Source: CAWBFD01 sp963788115
GTDB lineage: Bacteria > Actinomycetota > Thermoleophilia > Solirubrobacterales > 70-9
Direction: 5' to 3'
Length of the DNA stretch: 64,000 nt
NCBI GenBank assembly: GCA_963788115.1
Contig: CAWBFD010000002.1
Span: 682,001 to 746,000, forward strand
Made by a program: the position numbers and the translations under genes. The notes beneath the pieces were generated by a model. It ran no database searches. It was not told the origin of the DNA and saw nothing but the letters and a program-made list of their open reading frames with translations. Positions 1 through 8,449 of the stretch are shown piece by piece. Numbering within the stretch: position 1 is the first letter of the stretch; every line of letters begins with the position of its first letter.

Positions 1-1238
1 GCCGCGTCGGCGCGGCTGAAGCGCTCGAACGCTCGGCCGATGAACTCGTCGGGGAAGCCGGGGCCGTGGTCGCTTACGTGCAGCTCCACGTGATCCCCGT
101 TCCGCATGGCCCACAGCCGCACCGCGCCCCCTCCGTAGCGCAGTGCGTTGTCGACCATGCCCGTCAGCGCCTGCTCGAGGCGGAGTCGGTCGCCCTCCAC
201 CTGGAGGCCGGCCGCGCCGTCGACAACCAGGGTTCGGTTCGACTGCTCCGCCCGGGCGCGGAAGCGCTCTCCCACCCCGGCCAGCAGGTCGGCCACCGGG
301 AGCGACTGCAAGCTCACGGCGAGCTTGCCCTTCTCCGCGCGCGCGACGATCAGCAGGTCCTCCCCGAGTTGGATCAGGCGGTCGACCTCCTCGATCGCGG
401 AGGCGATCGCCGCTCGCAGCTCCTCCTCGCCCGCCCCGTATCTGAGGGCGAGCTCCAGCTCCGTCTTGTGGAGCGCTAGCGGGGTGCGGAGCTCATGACT
501 CGCGTCGTCCACGAAGCGCCGCTCGCGCTCCAGCGCGACCTCCAGCCGGCCGAGCATCTCGTTCAGGGTCTCGCCGAGACGCCGCAGCTCGTCCTCAGCG
601 AGGGGGACGGGCAGGCGCTGATCGGGCTCGCTGGCCGAGATCGCCGCCGCCCGGCGGCGCATCAGCTCGACTGGCCGGAGCGCGGTCGCCGTCGCCCCGT
701 AGCCGGCCAGCGAGGCGAGCAGCAGCGCCACCGGACCGCCGATCAGCAGCAGGGTGGCGAGGCTCGCCAAGGCCTCGTCGCGGTCGTCGAGCGAGGAGCC
801 GACCACCGTGATCAGCTCACCGTCCGGAGTGTCGACCGGTGCGGCCAGCAGCCGTACCGGTCCCTCGAGGCCGGAGACCTGGTCGCGCTCGAAGAAGTTC
901 GGCTCGCTCGTCGCCTGCTCGAGCTCGGCGGGGCTGAGCACCGGTTGATCGCCCAGCTGCGGCGTCGAGTCCAGCACGCGCCCCTCGGGGGTCACAACCT
1001 GGGCGAAGCTCTCCTCCTGCTCGATCAGCGAACTCTCGGTGAACCCGCCCAGCCCGCCTTGGGAGGCCCGGACGAGAGCCGAGACCTCGCCGGCTCGGGA
1101 GCGAAGCCCCTGATCGATCGACTCGTTGAGGCGCGACTCCATCTGGGAGTAGAGGAAGAGGCCGACCGCCGCGAGGACGACGGCCATGACGACGGCGAAC
1201 GCCAGGGTCACCCGGATCCTGATCGGGAGCCGCTTCAT
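1..1238 (-). CDS. Two-component sensor histidine kinase (3' end cut by window edge)
   Basis: Membrane sensor kinase that would phosphorylate the response regulator encoded just upstream. The start is the ATG at 1238, inside an ATGA overlap with that regulator's stop. About 412 residues are visible. There is a membrane segment at about residues 11-31, an extracytoplasmic loop, a second membrane segment at about 150-176 followed by a HAMP-like stretch, and a HisKA H-box FVDDASHELRTPL with the phosphoacceptor near His248. The ATPase N-box (NALRYGGG) and G1 box (DHGPGFPDEF) follow. The last ATPase motifs lie beyond base 1. The signal sensed cannot be told from the sequence; the loop has no recognisable domain. 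Confidence 0.95.
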   Translation of the reverse strand, partial: MKRLPIRIRVTLAFAVVMAVVLAAVGLFLYSQMESRLNESIDQGLRSRAGEVSALVRASQGGLGGFTESSLIEQEESFAQVVTPEGRVLDSTPQLGDQPVLSPAELEQATSEPNFFERDQVSGLEGPVRLLAAPVDTPDGELITVVGSSLDDRDEALASLATLLLIGGPVALLLASLAGYGATATALRPVELMRRRAAAISASEPDQRLPVPLAEDELRRLGETLNEMLGRLEVALERERRFVDDASHELRTPLALHKTELELALRYGAGEEELRAAIASAIEEVDRLIQLGEDLLIVARAEKGKLAVSLQSLPVADLLAGVGERFRARAEQSNRTLVVDGAAGLQVEGDRLRLEQALTGMVDNALRYGGGAVRLWAMRNGDHVELHVSDHGPGFPDEFIGRAFERFSRADA

Positions 1239-1915
1239 CTCCCAGTGTCCTCCCGCAGGCGGTAGCCCGCTCCGCGCACCGTCTCGATCGACTTGACCCC
1301 GAACGGCCGGTCGATCTTGCGCCGCAGCAGCCGCACGTAGGCGTCGACGACGTTCGAGCGGTTCTCGTACTCGTAGTCCCAGGCGTGCTCCAAGAGCTGG
1401 AAGCGGGAGAGGACCGCGCCGGGATGTCGCATGAACGTCTCGAGAACCGCGAACTCCTTGGCGGAGAGCTCGATCTCCGCCTGGCCGCGCCACGCGCGCC
1501 TGGTCGCCGGGTCGAGGCGCAGATCGCCGACCTGAAGCTCCACCGGCCGCTCGGCCTGACCGCGCCTGAACAGCGCCCGCAGCCGCGCGAGCAGCTCGGC
1601 GTAGGAGAACGGCTTCGTCAGATAGTCGTCGGCGCCGCGGTCGAGGCCGGCGACCCGATCGGGGACGGAGTCGCGCGCGGTGAGCATCAGCACGGGCGAC
1701 CACACGCCCGCCGCCCTAAGCCGCTGGCAGACCTCGAAGCCATCGATGCCGGGGAGCATCACGTCGAGCACGATCGCGTCGTACTCGGTGGCCTCGGCCC
1801 TCCAGAGAGCGTCCTCGCCCTTATGGGCCACGTCGACGGCCATGCCCTCGCGGGTGAGCCCGCGCTTGATCAGCCCGGCCATCTTCGGCTCGTCCTCGAC
1901 GATCAGCACGCGCAT
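1235..1915 (-). CDS. OmpR/PhoB-family response regulator
   Basis: DNA-binding response regulator of 226 residues, partner of the overlapping histidine kinase. The N-terminal receiver domain starts MRVLIVEDEPKMAG, with acidic pocket Glu7/Asp8 and phosphoacceptor Asp51 in IVLDVMLPG, plus the conserved TKPFSYAELLAR lysine region. The C-terminal half is a winged helix (LSAKEFAVLETFMRHPGAVL, then NVVDAYVRLLRRKID). I chose the ATG at 1915 because the receiver fold begins exactly there; the frame is open further upstream, but only through the intergenic region. Paired 11-bp-period repeats upstream suggest autoregulation and control of the divergent lipoprotein gene. Confidence 0.96.
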   Translation of the reverse strand: MRVLIVEDEPKMAGLIKRGLTREGMAVDVAHKGEDALWRAEATEYDAIVLDVMLPGIDGFEVCQRLRAAGVWSPVLMLTARDSVPDRVAGLDRGADDYLTKPFSYAELLARLRALFRRGQAERPVELQVGDLRLDPATRRAWRGQAEIELSAKEFAVLETFMRHPGAVLSRFQLLEHAWDYEYENRSNVVDAYVRLLRRKIDRPFGVKSIETVRGAGYRLREDTGR

Positions 1916-1936
1916 GGGAATCCACCCTGGAGAACC

Positions 1937-2000
1937 TTCATGAATGAGGAATGAAAGCGGTTGCGCGGCGGCGGGACGCATTTCACGCGGCTTTCATCCG
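1937..2000. promoter_or_regulatory. Two pairs of 11-bp-period direct repeats in the divergent promoter region
   Basis: On the + strand TTTCA occurs at 1981 and again at 1992. On the - strand TTTCAT (1956-1951) and ATTCAT (1945-1940) also lie 11 bp apart. Half-sites repeated at about 11 bp are the usual binding architecture of OmpR/PhoB winged-helix regulators, and such a regulator is the adjacent gene. The two pairs face opposite ways, one towards each divergent gene. The binding itself is inferred. Confidence 0.5.
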
Positions 2001-2040
2001 TGCGCGGGATAACCGTGTCCAGCGAGGAAGGGAGCAGATC

Positions 2041-2817
2041 ATGCAGTTCTGGAACGTGAGGATGAGAAACCCAGCGGCGATCGCGACCGTCTCGGCGTGC
2101 CTCTTGACGACGGCCCTCGTCGCGGCGTGCGGAGGCGACGATGACTCCGGCGAGCCGAGCACGAGCCTCCCGCAGGGAAGCGAGTCGGTCGACCTCGATC
2201 CGGCCGACTTCACGACCGGGATCGACAACCGCTGGTGGCCGATGGTGCCGGGGAGCCGCTGGGTCTACCGGGAAACCGACACCGAGGGCTCGGAGCAGCG
2301 CGTCGAGGTCACCGTCACCGACAGGACGAAGATGATCGCCAACGGGATCGAGGCCAGGGTCGTCCACGACGTGGTCACGGAGGACGGCGAGCCGGTGGAG
2401 GTCACCGACGACTGGTACGCGCAGGACTCGGAGGGCAACATCTGGTACATGGGCGAGGACACGACCGAATACGAGAACGGTAAGCCGGTCTCGACAGAGG
2501 GCTCGTTCGAGGCCGGAGTGGACGGCGCACAGCCCGGGATCATCATGCCCGCCGATCCGGAACCGGGCATGACCTACCGCCAGGAGTACTACGCCGGCGA
2601 GGCCGAGGACAAGGGCGAGATCGTCAGCGTCGGCGAGCAGGCCCAGGTGCCGTTCGGCCACTTCACCGACGTGCTCATGACCCAGGACACGAACCCGCTC
2701 GAGCCGAAGGTCCTCGAGTTCAAGTTCTACGCGCCGGACGTCGGCCCAGTGCTCGCCGTCTCCGTGTCGGGTGGGAGCGACCGCGAGGAGCTCCTCAGCT
2801 ACTCGCGCGGGGGGTAG
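2041..2817 (+). CDS. Secreted lipoprotein of unknown function
   Basis: Predicted lipoprotein of 258 residues. The ATG at 2041 follows a good ribosome binding site (GGAAGGGAG). A short basic N-terminus precedes a hydrophobic stretch and the lipobox LVAAC, so the mature protein would begin at about Cys23, tethered outside the membrane by a GGDDDSGEPS linker. The rest is acidic, with tryptophans (NRWWPMVPGSRWVYRETD near the start) and regular beta-strand patterns. No enzyme motif was recognised. It is divergent from the two-component genes across repeats that look like response-regulator sites, so it may be a regulon member. Confidence 0.8.
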   Translation: MQFWNVRMRNPAAIATVSACLLTTALVAACGGDDDSGEPSTSLPQGSESVDLDPADFTTGIDNRWWPMVPGSRWVYRETDTEGSEQRVEVTVTDRTKMIANGIEARVVHDVVTEDGEPVEVTDDWYAQDSEGNIWYMGEDTTEYENGKPVSTEGSFEAGVDGAQPGIIMPADPEPGMTYRQEYYAGEAEDKGEIVSVGEQAQVPFGHFTDVLMTQDTNPLEPKVLEFKFYAPDVGPVLAVSVSGGSDREELLSYSRGG

Positions 2818-2932
2818 CCGTCAGCGGCCGGCCGCGACATCTTCCGGCCGGCCATGTGAGGCATGCACGGTCCGCGGGAGCACCGCTCGGCTAGATTCGG
2901 TCCAGCCAAGGCTGAAAGGGGGCAAGGCACGC

Positions 2933-3490
2933 ATGAGTCACGGGGCGGCGTCTGACGCGACGCTGGTCGCCCGCTGCCGGGCCGACGACGACGACGCGTG
3001 GGAGGAGCTGGTCGAGCGGTTCTCACGCTACGTGTATGCGATCACCACCCGGGCGTACGGGGTCCCGGAGCGCGACGCCGAGGACGTCTTCCAGGAGGTG
3101 TTCGCCCGGACCTACGAGCACCTCGACACGCTCCGCGAGGACGCGGCGATCCGCCCATGGCTGGCTCAGCTCACCCGGCGTCTGGCGATCGACAGCCTTC
3201 GCCGCTTGGCCCGGGAGCAGCCGGCGAGCCAGGCGACGTTCGAGACCCCCGACCCGCGTGACGTGCTCGCGGAGATCGACGAGTCGGTGACGGTTCACGA
3301 CGCCCTCGACCGGCTCCCCGACAACTGCCGCGAGCTCCTCGACCGCTTCTTCGCGCACGACCACAGCTACCGCATGCTTGGTGAGGCGCTCGGGCTGCCG
3401 CCCGGCACGATCGCGAGTCGCATCTCGCGCTGCCTTGACAAGCTTCACAAAGAGCTCCGGAAGATCGGACACCCAAAGTTCGTCTCGTGA
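2933..3490 (+). CDS. ECF-type RNA polymerase sigma factor
   Basis: Sigma-70 family protein of 185 residues with only the two ECF regions. Region 2 (WEELVERFSRYVYAITTRAYG, then DAEDVFQEVFARTYEHLDTL) covers core binding and -10 recognition. Region 4 (LDRLPDNCRELLDRFF, then YRMLGEALGLPPGTIASRI) is a helix-turn-helix for the -35 element. The ATG at 2933 follows GAAAGGGGG. The frame is open upstream into the preceding gene, but that is a shadow. No classical anti-sigma factor with a membrane segment follows; the next gene is a small soluble protein 16 bp downstream. Confidence 0.93.
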   Translation: MSHGAASDATLVARCRADDDDAWEELVERFSRYVYAITTRAYGVPERDAEDVFQEVFARTYEHLDTLREDAAIRPWLAQLTRRLAIDSLRRLAREQPASQATFETPDPRDVLAEIDESVTVHDALDRLPDNCRELLDRFFAHDHSYRMLGEALGLPPGTIASRISRCLDKLHKELRKIGHPKFVS

Positions 3491-3506
3491 TTGAGTGAAC
3501 GGTTCG

Positions 3507-3758
3507 ATGTCCGACGAGGAGAAACTGGCGCGACTCCTTGCCGCGCTGCCGCCGGCCCCGCCCGCTTGGGTCGAGGCGGCGGCCGCCCTGCCGCAGACCC
3601 GCCGCGACGCCGACCGCATCGTCGCCCTGGCCGAGGCGAACCAGGAGTTCCAGCGGGGAGCGATCGCCGACCTTGCGGCGGCGCTCAGGAATGCCGGCTA
3701 TGAGCCGAGCGAGGCCCTGCTCGCCGCGATCCGAGAGCGGCTGCGCCGTCACGCCTAG
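3507..3758 (+). CDS. Small hypothetical protein downstream of ECF sigma factor
   Basis: Soluble 83-residue protein from the ATG at 3507; a GTG at 3495 in frame would add four residues. It is alanine-, leucine- and arginine-rich and probably all helical, with the core ALPPAPPAWVEAAAALPQ. No membrane segment, zinc motif or anti-sigma signature was seen. It follows the sigma gene by 16 bp and is probably co-transcribed, which makes a role tied to that sigma factor possible but unproven. Codon bias (third-position GC) supports it as a real gene. Confidence 0.6.
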   Translation: MSDEEKLARLLAALPPAPPAWVEAAAALPQTRRDADRIVALAEANQEFQRGAIADLAAALRNAGYEPSEALLAAIRERLRRHA

Positions 3759-3779
3759 GTCCTGGGGGCGCCCGGGTGG

Positions 3780-4379
3780 TCAGGCGCTCGCGGCCAGCGC
3801 TCGCTCGCTCGCCTCGCGCGCGAGCTCGACGAGCTCCCGAGCCCGACTCACGCGCTGGTCGTGCGTCCGCATCGAGAGGTTGATCTCGACCAGATGCGCG
3901 GCGGCGGTGACCGCGCCGACACCGAGCACGGCGGCGCAGGCGGCATTGGCGCGGGCCTCGGGCGCGACCCGCTCGGCGACCAGCGCGGCAAGCGTGGTTG
4001 CATCCGTGGCCGTCTCGCAGATGGTGAGCGGGACCTCGGCCGCGCGGGTGAGCAGGGTCCCCAGCCTCGCATCGTCGAGCGCGTCCCCGGCCCCGTGCTC
4101 GCTGACCGCCGCCAGCGCCGTCCGCGCCGCCGCGAAGGCCTCCGCGTTCTCCCGCCCGAGCCGAATGCTCCGCTGCTGGAGCGCGCTCGCCTGCGCGATC
4201 GCCCCGCCCGCGTCGTCCCAGGCGTCGCTTGCGTCGCGCGCCATGGACACGAGCAGCTCCGCGACCAGCGCCGTGACCAGCGCGGCCAGCCCACCCGCCT
4301 CCGGCCATCCGCTCGTCCCCTCGAACTCGCCCACCAAGGAATGGAGCGATGCGTGGCGATCATTCTCTGGGGCAGTCAT
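3780..4379 (-). CDS. Formiminotransferase-cyclodeaminase-like / methenyl-THF cyclohydrolase family protein
   Basis: All-helical protein of 199 residues resembling the cyclodeaminase domain found in FtcD and stand-alone FchA. Members convert formimino- or methenyl-tetrahydrofolate derivatives in one-carbon metabolism. Family features seen are the N-terminal glycine/alanine-rich helix (GGLAALVTALVAELLVSMA), the RENAEAFAA segment, PLTICETA, and the C-terminal AHLVEINLSMR helix. Length matches single-domain members. It ends 22 bp from the convergent sigma-linked small gene, and no other folate gene is adjacent. Substrate choice cannot be settled here. Confidence 0.8.
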   Translation of the reverse strand: MTAPENDRHASLHSLVGEFEGTSGWPEAGGLAALVTALVAELLVSMARDASDAWDDAGGAIAQASALQQRSIRLGRENAEAFAAARTALAAVSEHGAGDALDDARLGTLLTRAAEVPLTICETATDATTLAALVAERVAPEARANAACAAVLGVGAVTAAAHLVEINLSMRTHDQRVSRARELVELAREASERALAASA

Positions 4380-4444
4380 CTGTGGGCCGTGGCGCTCATG
4401 TCCCTGCGAAACCCAGGGCTATCATTGACTGCAGCGTAGACATA

Positions 4445-4808
4445 GGGGGCGAACCAGATTCGACGTGGAGCTGTTCGTCTCGGTGTTGCGAGTCGAGGAC
4501 TCCGGGTTGGCCTCGTTAAAGACTCCCGGAAAACCAACAAGTGCGAACTCTCACGAGTTCAAGCTCGCCGCTTAGATAGGTGAGCTAGTCGCTCCGGATC
4601 GCCCGCGTCCGGGCCAGCGGCTTCATGAAGCGGGCTCACCCCGCAGGTAGGACCCTCGATCTGGGGGGGACAGCTCAGGAGGGTATGGCGCCGGGAACGT
4701 GCCCCGCGGATCGACCGACCCGGACGCCGAGATCGGACTCCGACGGGAACACTCGTAGACGCATCGGGACTTCCTCCGCGGACGCCGGGGCAGTACCGGC
4801 CGCCTCCA
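4445..4808 (+). ncRNA. ssrA: Transfer-messenger RNA (tmRNA)
   Basis: RNA that rescues stalled ribosomes, working with SmpB (encoded at 8450-8926). The 5' end GGGGGCG (4445-4451) pairs with CGCCTCC (4801-4807), including the G-U at the third pair that marks alanyl-tRNA synthetase substrates. The D-like stretch CCAGATTCGACG follows the 5' end. The tag reading frame at 4543-4575 encodes ANSHEFKLAA then TAG. Near the 3' end a conserved GGAC precedes the T arm (stem 4784-4788 with 4796-4800). The CCA end is not encoded (CTG follows the discriminator A at 4808). The T-loop is unusual, as described in the findings. Confidence 0.93.
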
Positions 4809-4911
4809 CTGAACTTGGGCCCGGTCGCGGGATCGACTGTCGACTTTGTGGGTCGTAGGCGTACAAACTCGACATCGGCGGCGGTGGGCCCGTGACGATT
4901 GTCGGATAGCG

Positions 4912-5808
4912 ATGAGCGATAGCGGAACCACAGGCTGGAGAGAACCCGTCCCCGCGCCGGGTGACTGGCCCGCGGATCGCGCGCCCGAGCCGACCGAGTA
5001 CGAGCCGATCCACCCCGGGTCGGGGCGCGGGTCTGGCTGGCGTGAGCGGCTGCGAAAGGTCGGCGGCGCGATCCTCGCCGGGCTGGCGCTCTTGGCGACC
5101 AAGGGCAAGGCGATCCTGCTCCTGCTGCCGAAGCTGAAGATCTTCACGACCTCGGCCTCGATGCTGGTCTCGATCGCCGCGTACGCCTGGATCTGGGGCT
5201 GGTCGTTCGCGGTCGGGTTCGTGCTGCTGCTCCTGCTGCACGAGCTGGGGCACGTGTTCCAGCTCCGGCGCGAGGGAGTCGAGGCCTCGGCGCCGATGTT
5301 CATCCCGTTCCTCGGCGCGGTGATCGCGGCGAAGTCGATGGGTGACGACGCGGCCGCCGAGGCCCGCGTCGGCCTCGCGGGGCCGATTCTCGGCAGCATC
5401 GCAACCCTGGTGCCGCTCGGGATCTGGCTCGCGACCGGCGAGCCGTTCTGGCAGGCGCTCGCCTACTTCGGGTTCTTCATCAACCTGCTCAACCTGCTGC
5501 CGGTGCTTCCGCTCGACGGCGGACGCGCGATGGCCGCGCTCACCCCGTGGGTGTGGTTCGTCGGGTTCGCCGGGCTGGTCGTGCTCACGTTCTTCTTCCC
5601 GAACCCCATCCTGCTGCTGGTCCTGCTCTTCGGCGGGATCGAGACCTGGCGTCGCTGGAAGGGACGCAACACGCCGGAGGGCCGCGCCTACCACACGATC
5701 CCCACACGAACCCGGGTGCTGGTCGCCGTCACCTACCTCGGGCTCGCCGCGCTCCTTGCGGTGGGCGTCTCCGAGACCTTCCTCGAGCGGGACTTCTCAG
5801 ACGTCTAG
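4912..5808 (+). CDS. M50 family site-2-protease-like membrane metalloprotease
   Basis: Integral membrane protein of 298 residues. Zinc ligands appear in HELGH (His110, Glu111, His114) inside a membrane helix, and in the LPLDGGR motif (Asp202), which is the standard S2P pair. About six hydrophobic helices are seen, with a charged cytosolic N-terminus of about 45 residues and a proline-rich start. No PDZ domain is visible, so it belongs with the short YwhC/Rip3-type members. The ATG at 4912 was chosen over an upstream in-frame ATG at 4846 because the extension runs through the region just after tmRNA. Its substrate is unknown. Confidence 0.9.
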   Translation: MSDSGTTGWREPVPAPGDWPADRAPEPTEYEPIHPGSGRGSGWRERLRKVGGAILAGLALLATKGKAILLLLPKLKIFTTSASMLVSIAAYAWIWGWSFAVGFVLLLLLHELGHVFQLRREGVEASAPMFIPFLGAVIAAKSMGDDAAAEARVGLAGPILGSIATLVPLGIWLATGEPFWQALAYFGFFINLLNLLPVLPLDGGRAMAALTPWVWFVGFAGLVVLTFFFPNPILLLVLLFGGIETWRRWKGRNTPEGRAYHTIPTRTRVLVAVTYLGLAALLAVGVSETFLERDFSDV

Positions 5809-5868
5809 ACCCGGGCCACCCGGGATGTGATCGGCTACGGCCGGAACCGTCACGTCGCGGAGGTGCAA

Positions 5869-7230
5869 ATGAGTGAGCGAGAATTCGACGTCGTCGTCCT
5901 CGGCGCAGGCGCCCCGGGCGAGGTCTGTGCCGGCCGCATCGCCGAGGGTGGCCTCGGCGTGGCTATCGTCGAGCCGCACCTGGTCGGCGGCGAGTGCTCC
6001 TACTACGCCTGCATGCCGTCGAAGGCGCTGTTGCGCCCAGCCGAGGCCCTGACCGAGGTCCGGCGCGTGCCCGGCGCGGCCGAGGCGGTCACCGGGGAGC
6101 TCGACCCGCGATCGGCGCTCGCCCGGCGCGACGAGGTGATCCACGACCTCGACGACAGCTCACAGCTTCCATGGCTCGAGGAGCGGGGCATCGAGCTCTT
6201 TCGGGGCGAGGGCCGCCTCGACGGTGAAAGCCGCATCCGCGTGGGCGATGACGTGCTGACAGCGCGCCGGGCAGTGGTGGTGGCAACCGGCTCGAGTGCC
6301 GCGATCCCGCCGATCGACGGCCTGGACGAGGCGGAGCCGTGGACGAACCGCGAGGCGACGACTGCGAGGGCGGCCCCGGGGAGCCTGATCGTCCTGGGCG
6401 GCGGGTCGGTCGGCGTCGAGCTCGCTCAGGCGTGGGCGACGCTCGGCTCGCGCGTGACCCTGATCGAGGCGGCAGAGCGCGTGCTCCCGGACAAGGAGAG
6501 GTTCGCCGGCGAGCAGCTCGCCGCGGCGCTCGGGGAGATGGGGGTGGAGTTACGCCTGGGCGCCAAGGCCGAGCGCGTCAGCGCCAACGGCGACGTCTCG
6601 GTCGCGCTCGAGGGCGGCTGGGAGGTCTCCGGCGAGGAGTTGTTGGTGGCGATCGGCCGGCGCGCACGAACCGACGGGATCGGACTCGAGACGGTCGGTC
6701 TGGCGCCGGACGGCTTCCTCGAGGTCGACGACCTCCTCCGGGTCGAGGGCCGCGACTGGCTCTACGCGGTGGGGGACGTCAACGGCCGAGCGCTCCTCAC
6801 CCATATGGGCAAGTACCAGGCGCGGGTGGCCGCCGACGTGATCCTCGGCAGGGAGACGACGCCGGTCGCCGACAGCCGTCCGCCCCAGGTGGTGTTCACC
6901 GAGCCCCAGGTGGCGTCGGTCGGCCATACGCTCGACTCGGCCCGGGAGGCGGGGATCGATGCGCGCGCCGTGGATGTAAAGACCTCCGCCACGGCCGGGG
7001 CCAGCTTTGTCGGGCGCAACGCCCCCGGGACCTCGCGGCTCGTGGTCGACGAGGGGCGCCGAGTGATCGTCGGAGCCACCTTCGTCGGCCCCGAGGTCGC
7101 GGAGTGGCTGCACGCGGCCACGGTCGCCGTCGTCGGCGAGGTGCCGCTGGACCGCGTTTGGCACTCCGTGGCCGCCTATCCGACCCGCAGCGAGGTGTGG
7201 CTGAAGCTGCTCGAGAAGTACGGGCTCTAG
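5869..7230 (+). CDS. FAD-dependent pyridine nucleotide-disulfide oxidoreductase
   Basis: Class I flavoprotein disulfide reductase of 453 residues, in the family of dihydrolipoamide dehydrogenase and mercuric reductase. GGAGG lies 5 bp before the ATG at 5869. FAD-binding VVVLGAGAPGE is followed by the redox pair in GGECSYYACMPSK (Cys43, Cys48) and the NAD(P)-binding LGGGSVGVELAQ. The FAD motif LYAVGDVNG and a C-terminal dimerisation domain complete it. The active-site His of lipoamide dehydrogenase (HPT) is a tyrosine here (YPTRSE), as in mercuric-reductase-like proteins, so I do not call it a lipoamide dehydrogenase. It is followed closely by a sugar dehydrogenase gene. Confidence 0.9.
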   Translation: MSEREFDVVVLGAGAPGEVCAGRIAEGGLGVAIVEPHLVGGECSYYACMPSKALLRPAEALTEVRRVPGAAEAVTGELDPRSALARRDEVIHDLDDSSQLPWLEERGIELFRGEGRLDGESRIRVGDDVLTARRAVVVATGSSAAIPPIDGLDEAEPWTNREATTARAAPGSLIVLGGGSVGVELAQAWATLGSRVTLIEAAERVLPDKERFAGEQLAAALGEMGVELRLGAKAERVSANGDVSVALEGGWEVSGEELLVAIGRRARTDGIGLETVGLAPDGFLEVDDLLRVEGRDWLYAVGDVNGRALLTHMGKYQARVAADVILGRETTPVADSRPPQVVFTEPQVASVGHTLDSAREAGIDARAVDVKTSATAGASFVGRNAPGTSRLVVDEGRRVIVGATFVGPEVAEWLHAATVAVVGEVPLDRVWHSVAAYPTRSEVWLKLLEKYGL

Positions 7231-7235
7231 AGATC

Positions 7236-8414
7236 GTGAGCGGAACTCCTCGACGAGTCCTGGCAGCTGCAGCGATCCTGGGCCTCTTCGGCGGGCTGGC
7301 GACTCTGGCCCAGAGCGGCGCCGGGGTCGCCGGCGACTCGGCGGCGAAACTGCGGGCGAAGGGGGTGCGACTCAACGGCCTCGCCCGTTTCGACCAGCCG
7401 ACCTTCGCCGCCGCGCCCCGCGGCGCCCGCGATCTCGTGTTCGTCACCGAGCGGGAGGGGAAGATCAAGCTCCTCGACGGTGAGCGCAAGCGGGGCACGT
7501 TCCTGGACATGAGGCGCTGGGTCGGCTGCTGCCGGGTCGAGACGGGCCTGTTCTCCGTCGCGTTCCCACCCGACCACGCACGGACCCGCCGCTTCTACGT
7601 CTACTTCACCAACAAGCAGGAAAACATCGAGATAGACGAGTTCAAGCGCTCCAGAGCGCACCCTCGCAGAGCGAGGCCGAGCTCCCGACGCAGGCTGATC
7701 GTCATCCGCCAACATGGCTCGGTCAACCACAACGGCGGCACCGTTGCGATTGGGCCCAACGGCCTGCTCTACGCGGCGACCGGCGACGGCGGCAGCTTCG
7801 ACGACCCAAGCCGGGCGCCGCAGAGGAAGGGCTCGCTGCTCGGCAAGCTGCTGCGGATCGATCCCCGCAAGGGCAGGCACCGCCCCTACCGGATCCCGCG
7901 CACCAACCCGTACGTCGGGGAGCGCGGCCGCAACGAGATCTACGCCCGCGGGCTTCGGAACCCGTTCCGGTTCTCAATCGACCGGGGGCGGATCCTGATC
8001 GCCGACGTGGGGCAGGACCGCCGCGAGGAGGTGAACCTGAATCGCCTCCCCAGGGCCGGCCGTGCCAATTTCGGCTGGCCGATCTTCGAGGGCACCCTTC
8101 GCTTCCTTCCCGGGCGCGTCACCGACCACGACGGGCCGGCACACCAGTACTCGCATGCCGCCGGCGCCTGCGCGATCACCGGCGGCGTCGTGATCCGCGA
8201 CCCGCGGCTGGGCGGGTTGCGCGGCCGTTACGTCTACGGGGACTACTGCTCGGGAGAGATCCGAAGCTTCGTCCCGAGAGGAGGGCGCTCGCACAGGGAC
8301 CGCTCGCTGGGAGTGCGTCGCGCGAACGGTCCGGTCGCCTTCGGAGTCGACGGCCGCCGCCGCGTCTATCTGGTCGAGCTGGACAGCGGCCGGATCTCCC
8401 GGATCGACCCGTAA
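7236..8414 (+). CDS. PQQ-dependent sugar dehydrogenase (glucose/sorbosone type), secreted
   Basis: Beta-propeller protein of 392 residues from the GTG at 7236, only 5 bp after the preceding gene. The N-terminus RRVLAAAAILGLFGGLATLA is a signal sequence or anchor. Family motifs seen are LVFVTEREGKIKL, GLFSVAFPPD, the catalytic-loop region HNGGTVAIGPNGLLYAATGDGG, ARGLRNPFRFSID and ADVGQDRREEVN, with NFGWPIFEG near the end. These match the soluble glucose dehydrogenase / aldose sugar dehydrogenase fold that acts outside the membrane. A CC pair (WVGCCRVETG) is present. The actual substrate is unknown, and no PQQ biosynthesis genes are in the window. Confidence 0.88.
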   Translation: MSGTPRRVLAAAAILGLFGGLATLAQSGAGVAGDSAAKLRAKGVRLNGLARFDQPTFAAAPRGARDLVFVTEREGKIKLLDGERKRGTFLDMRRWVGCCRVETGLFSVAFPPDHARTRRFYVYFTNKQENIEIDEFKRSRAHPRRARPSSRRRLIVIRQHGSVNHNGGTVAIGPNGLLYAATGDGGSFDDPSRAPQRKGSLLGKLLRIDPRKGRHRPYRIPRTNPYVGERGRNEIYARGLRNPFRFSIDRGRILIADVGQDRREEVNLNRLPRAGRANFGWPIFEGTLRFLPGRVTDHDGPAHQYSHAAGACAITGGVVIRDPRLGGLRGRYVYGDYCSGEIRSFVPRGGRSHRDRSLGVRRANGPVAFGVDGRRRVYLVELDSGRISRIDP

Positions 8415-8449
8415 CAGGCCCGACCTCGAGTCCGCGGCCGGCTCGGGCG

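Noticed and set aside
4380..4444. A confident promoter for tmRNA
   Set aside because: TATCAT is near 4420 but no matching -35 hexamer was found at the right spacing, and tmRNA is cut from a precursor, so no promoter is annotated.
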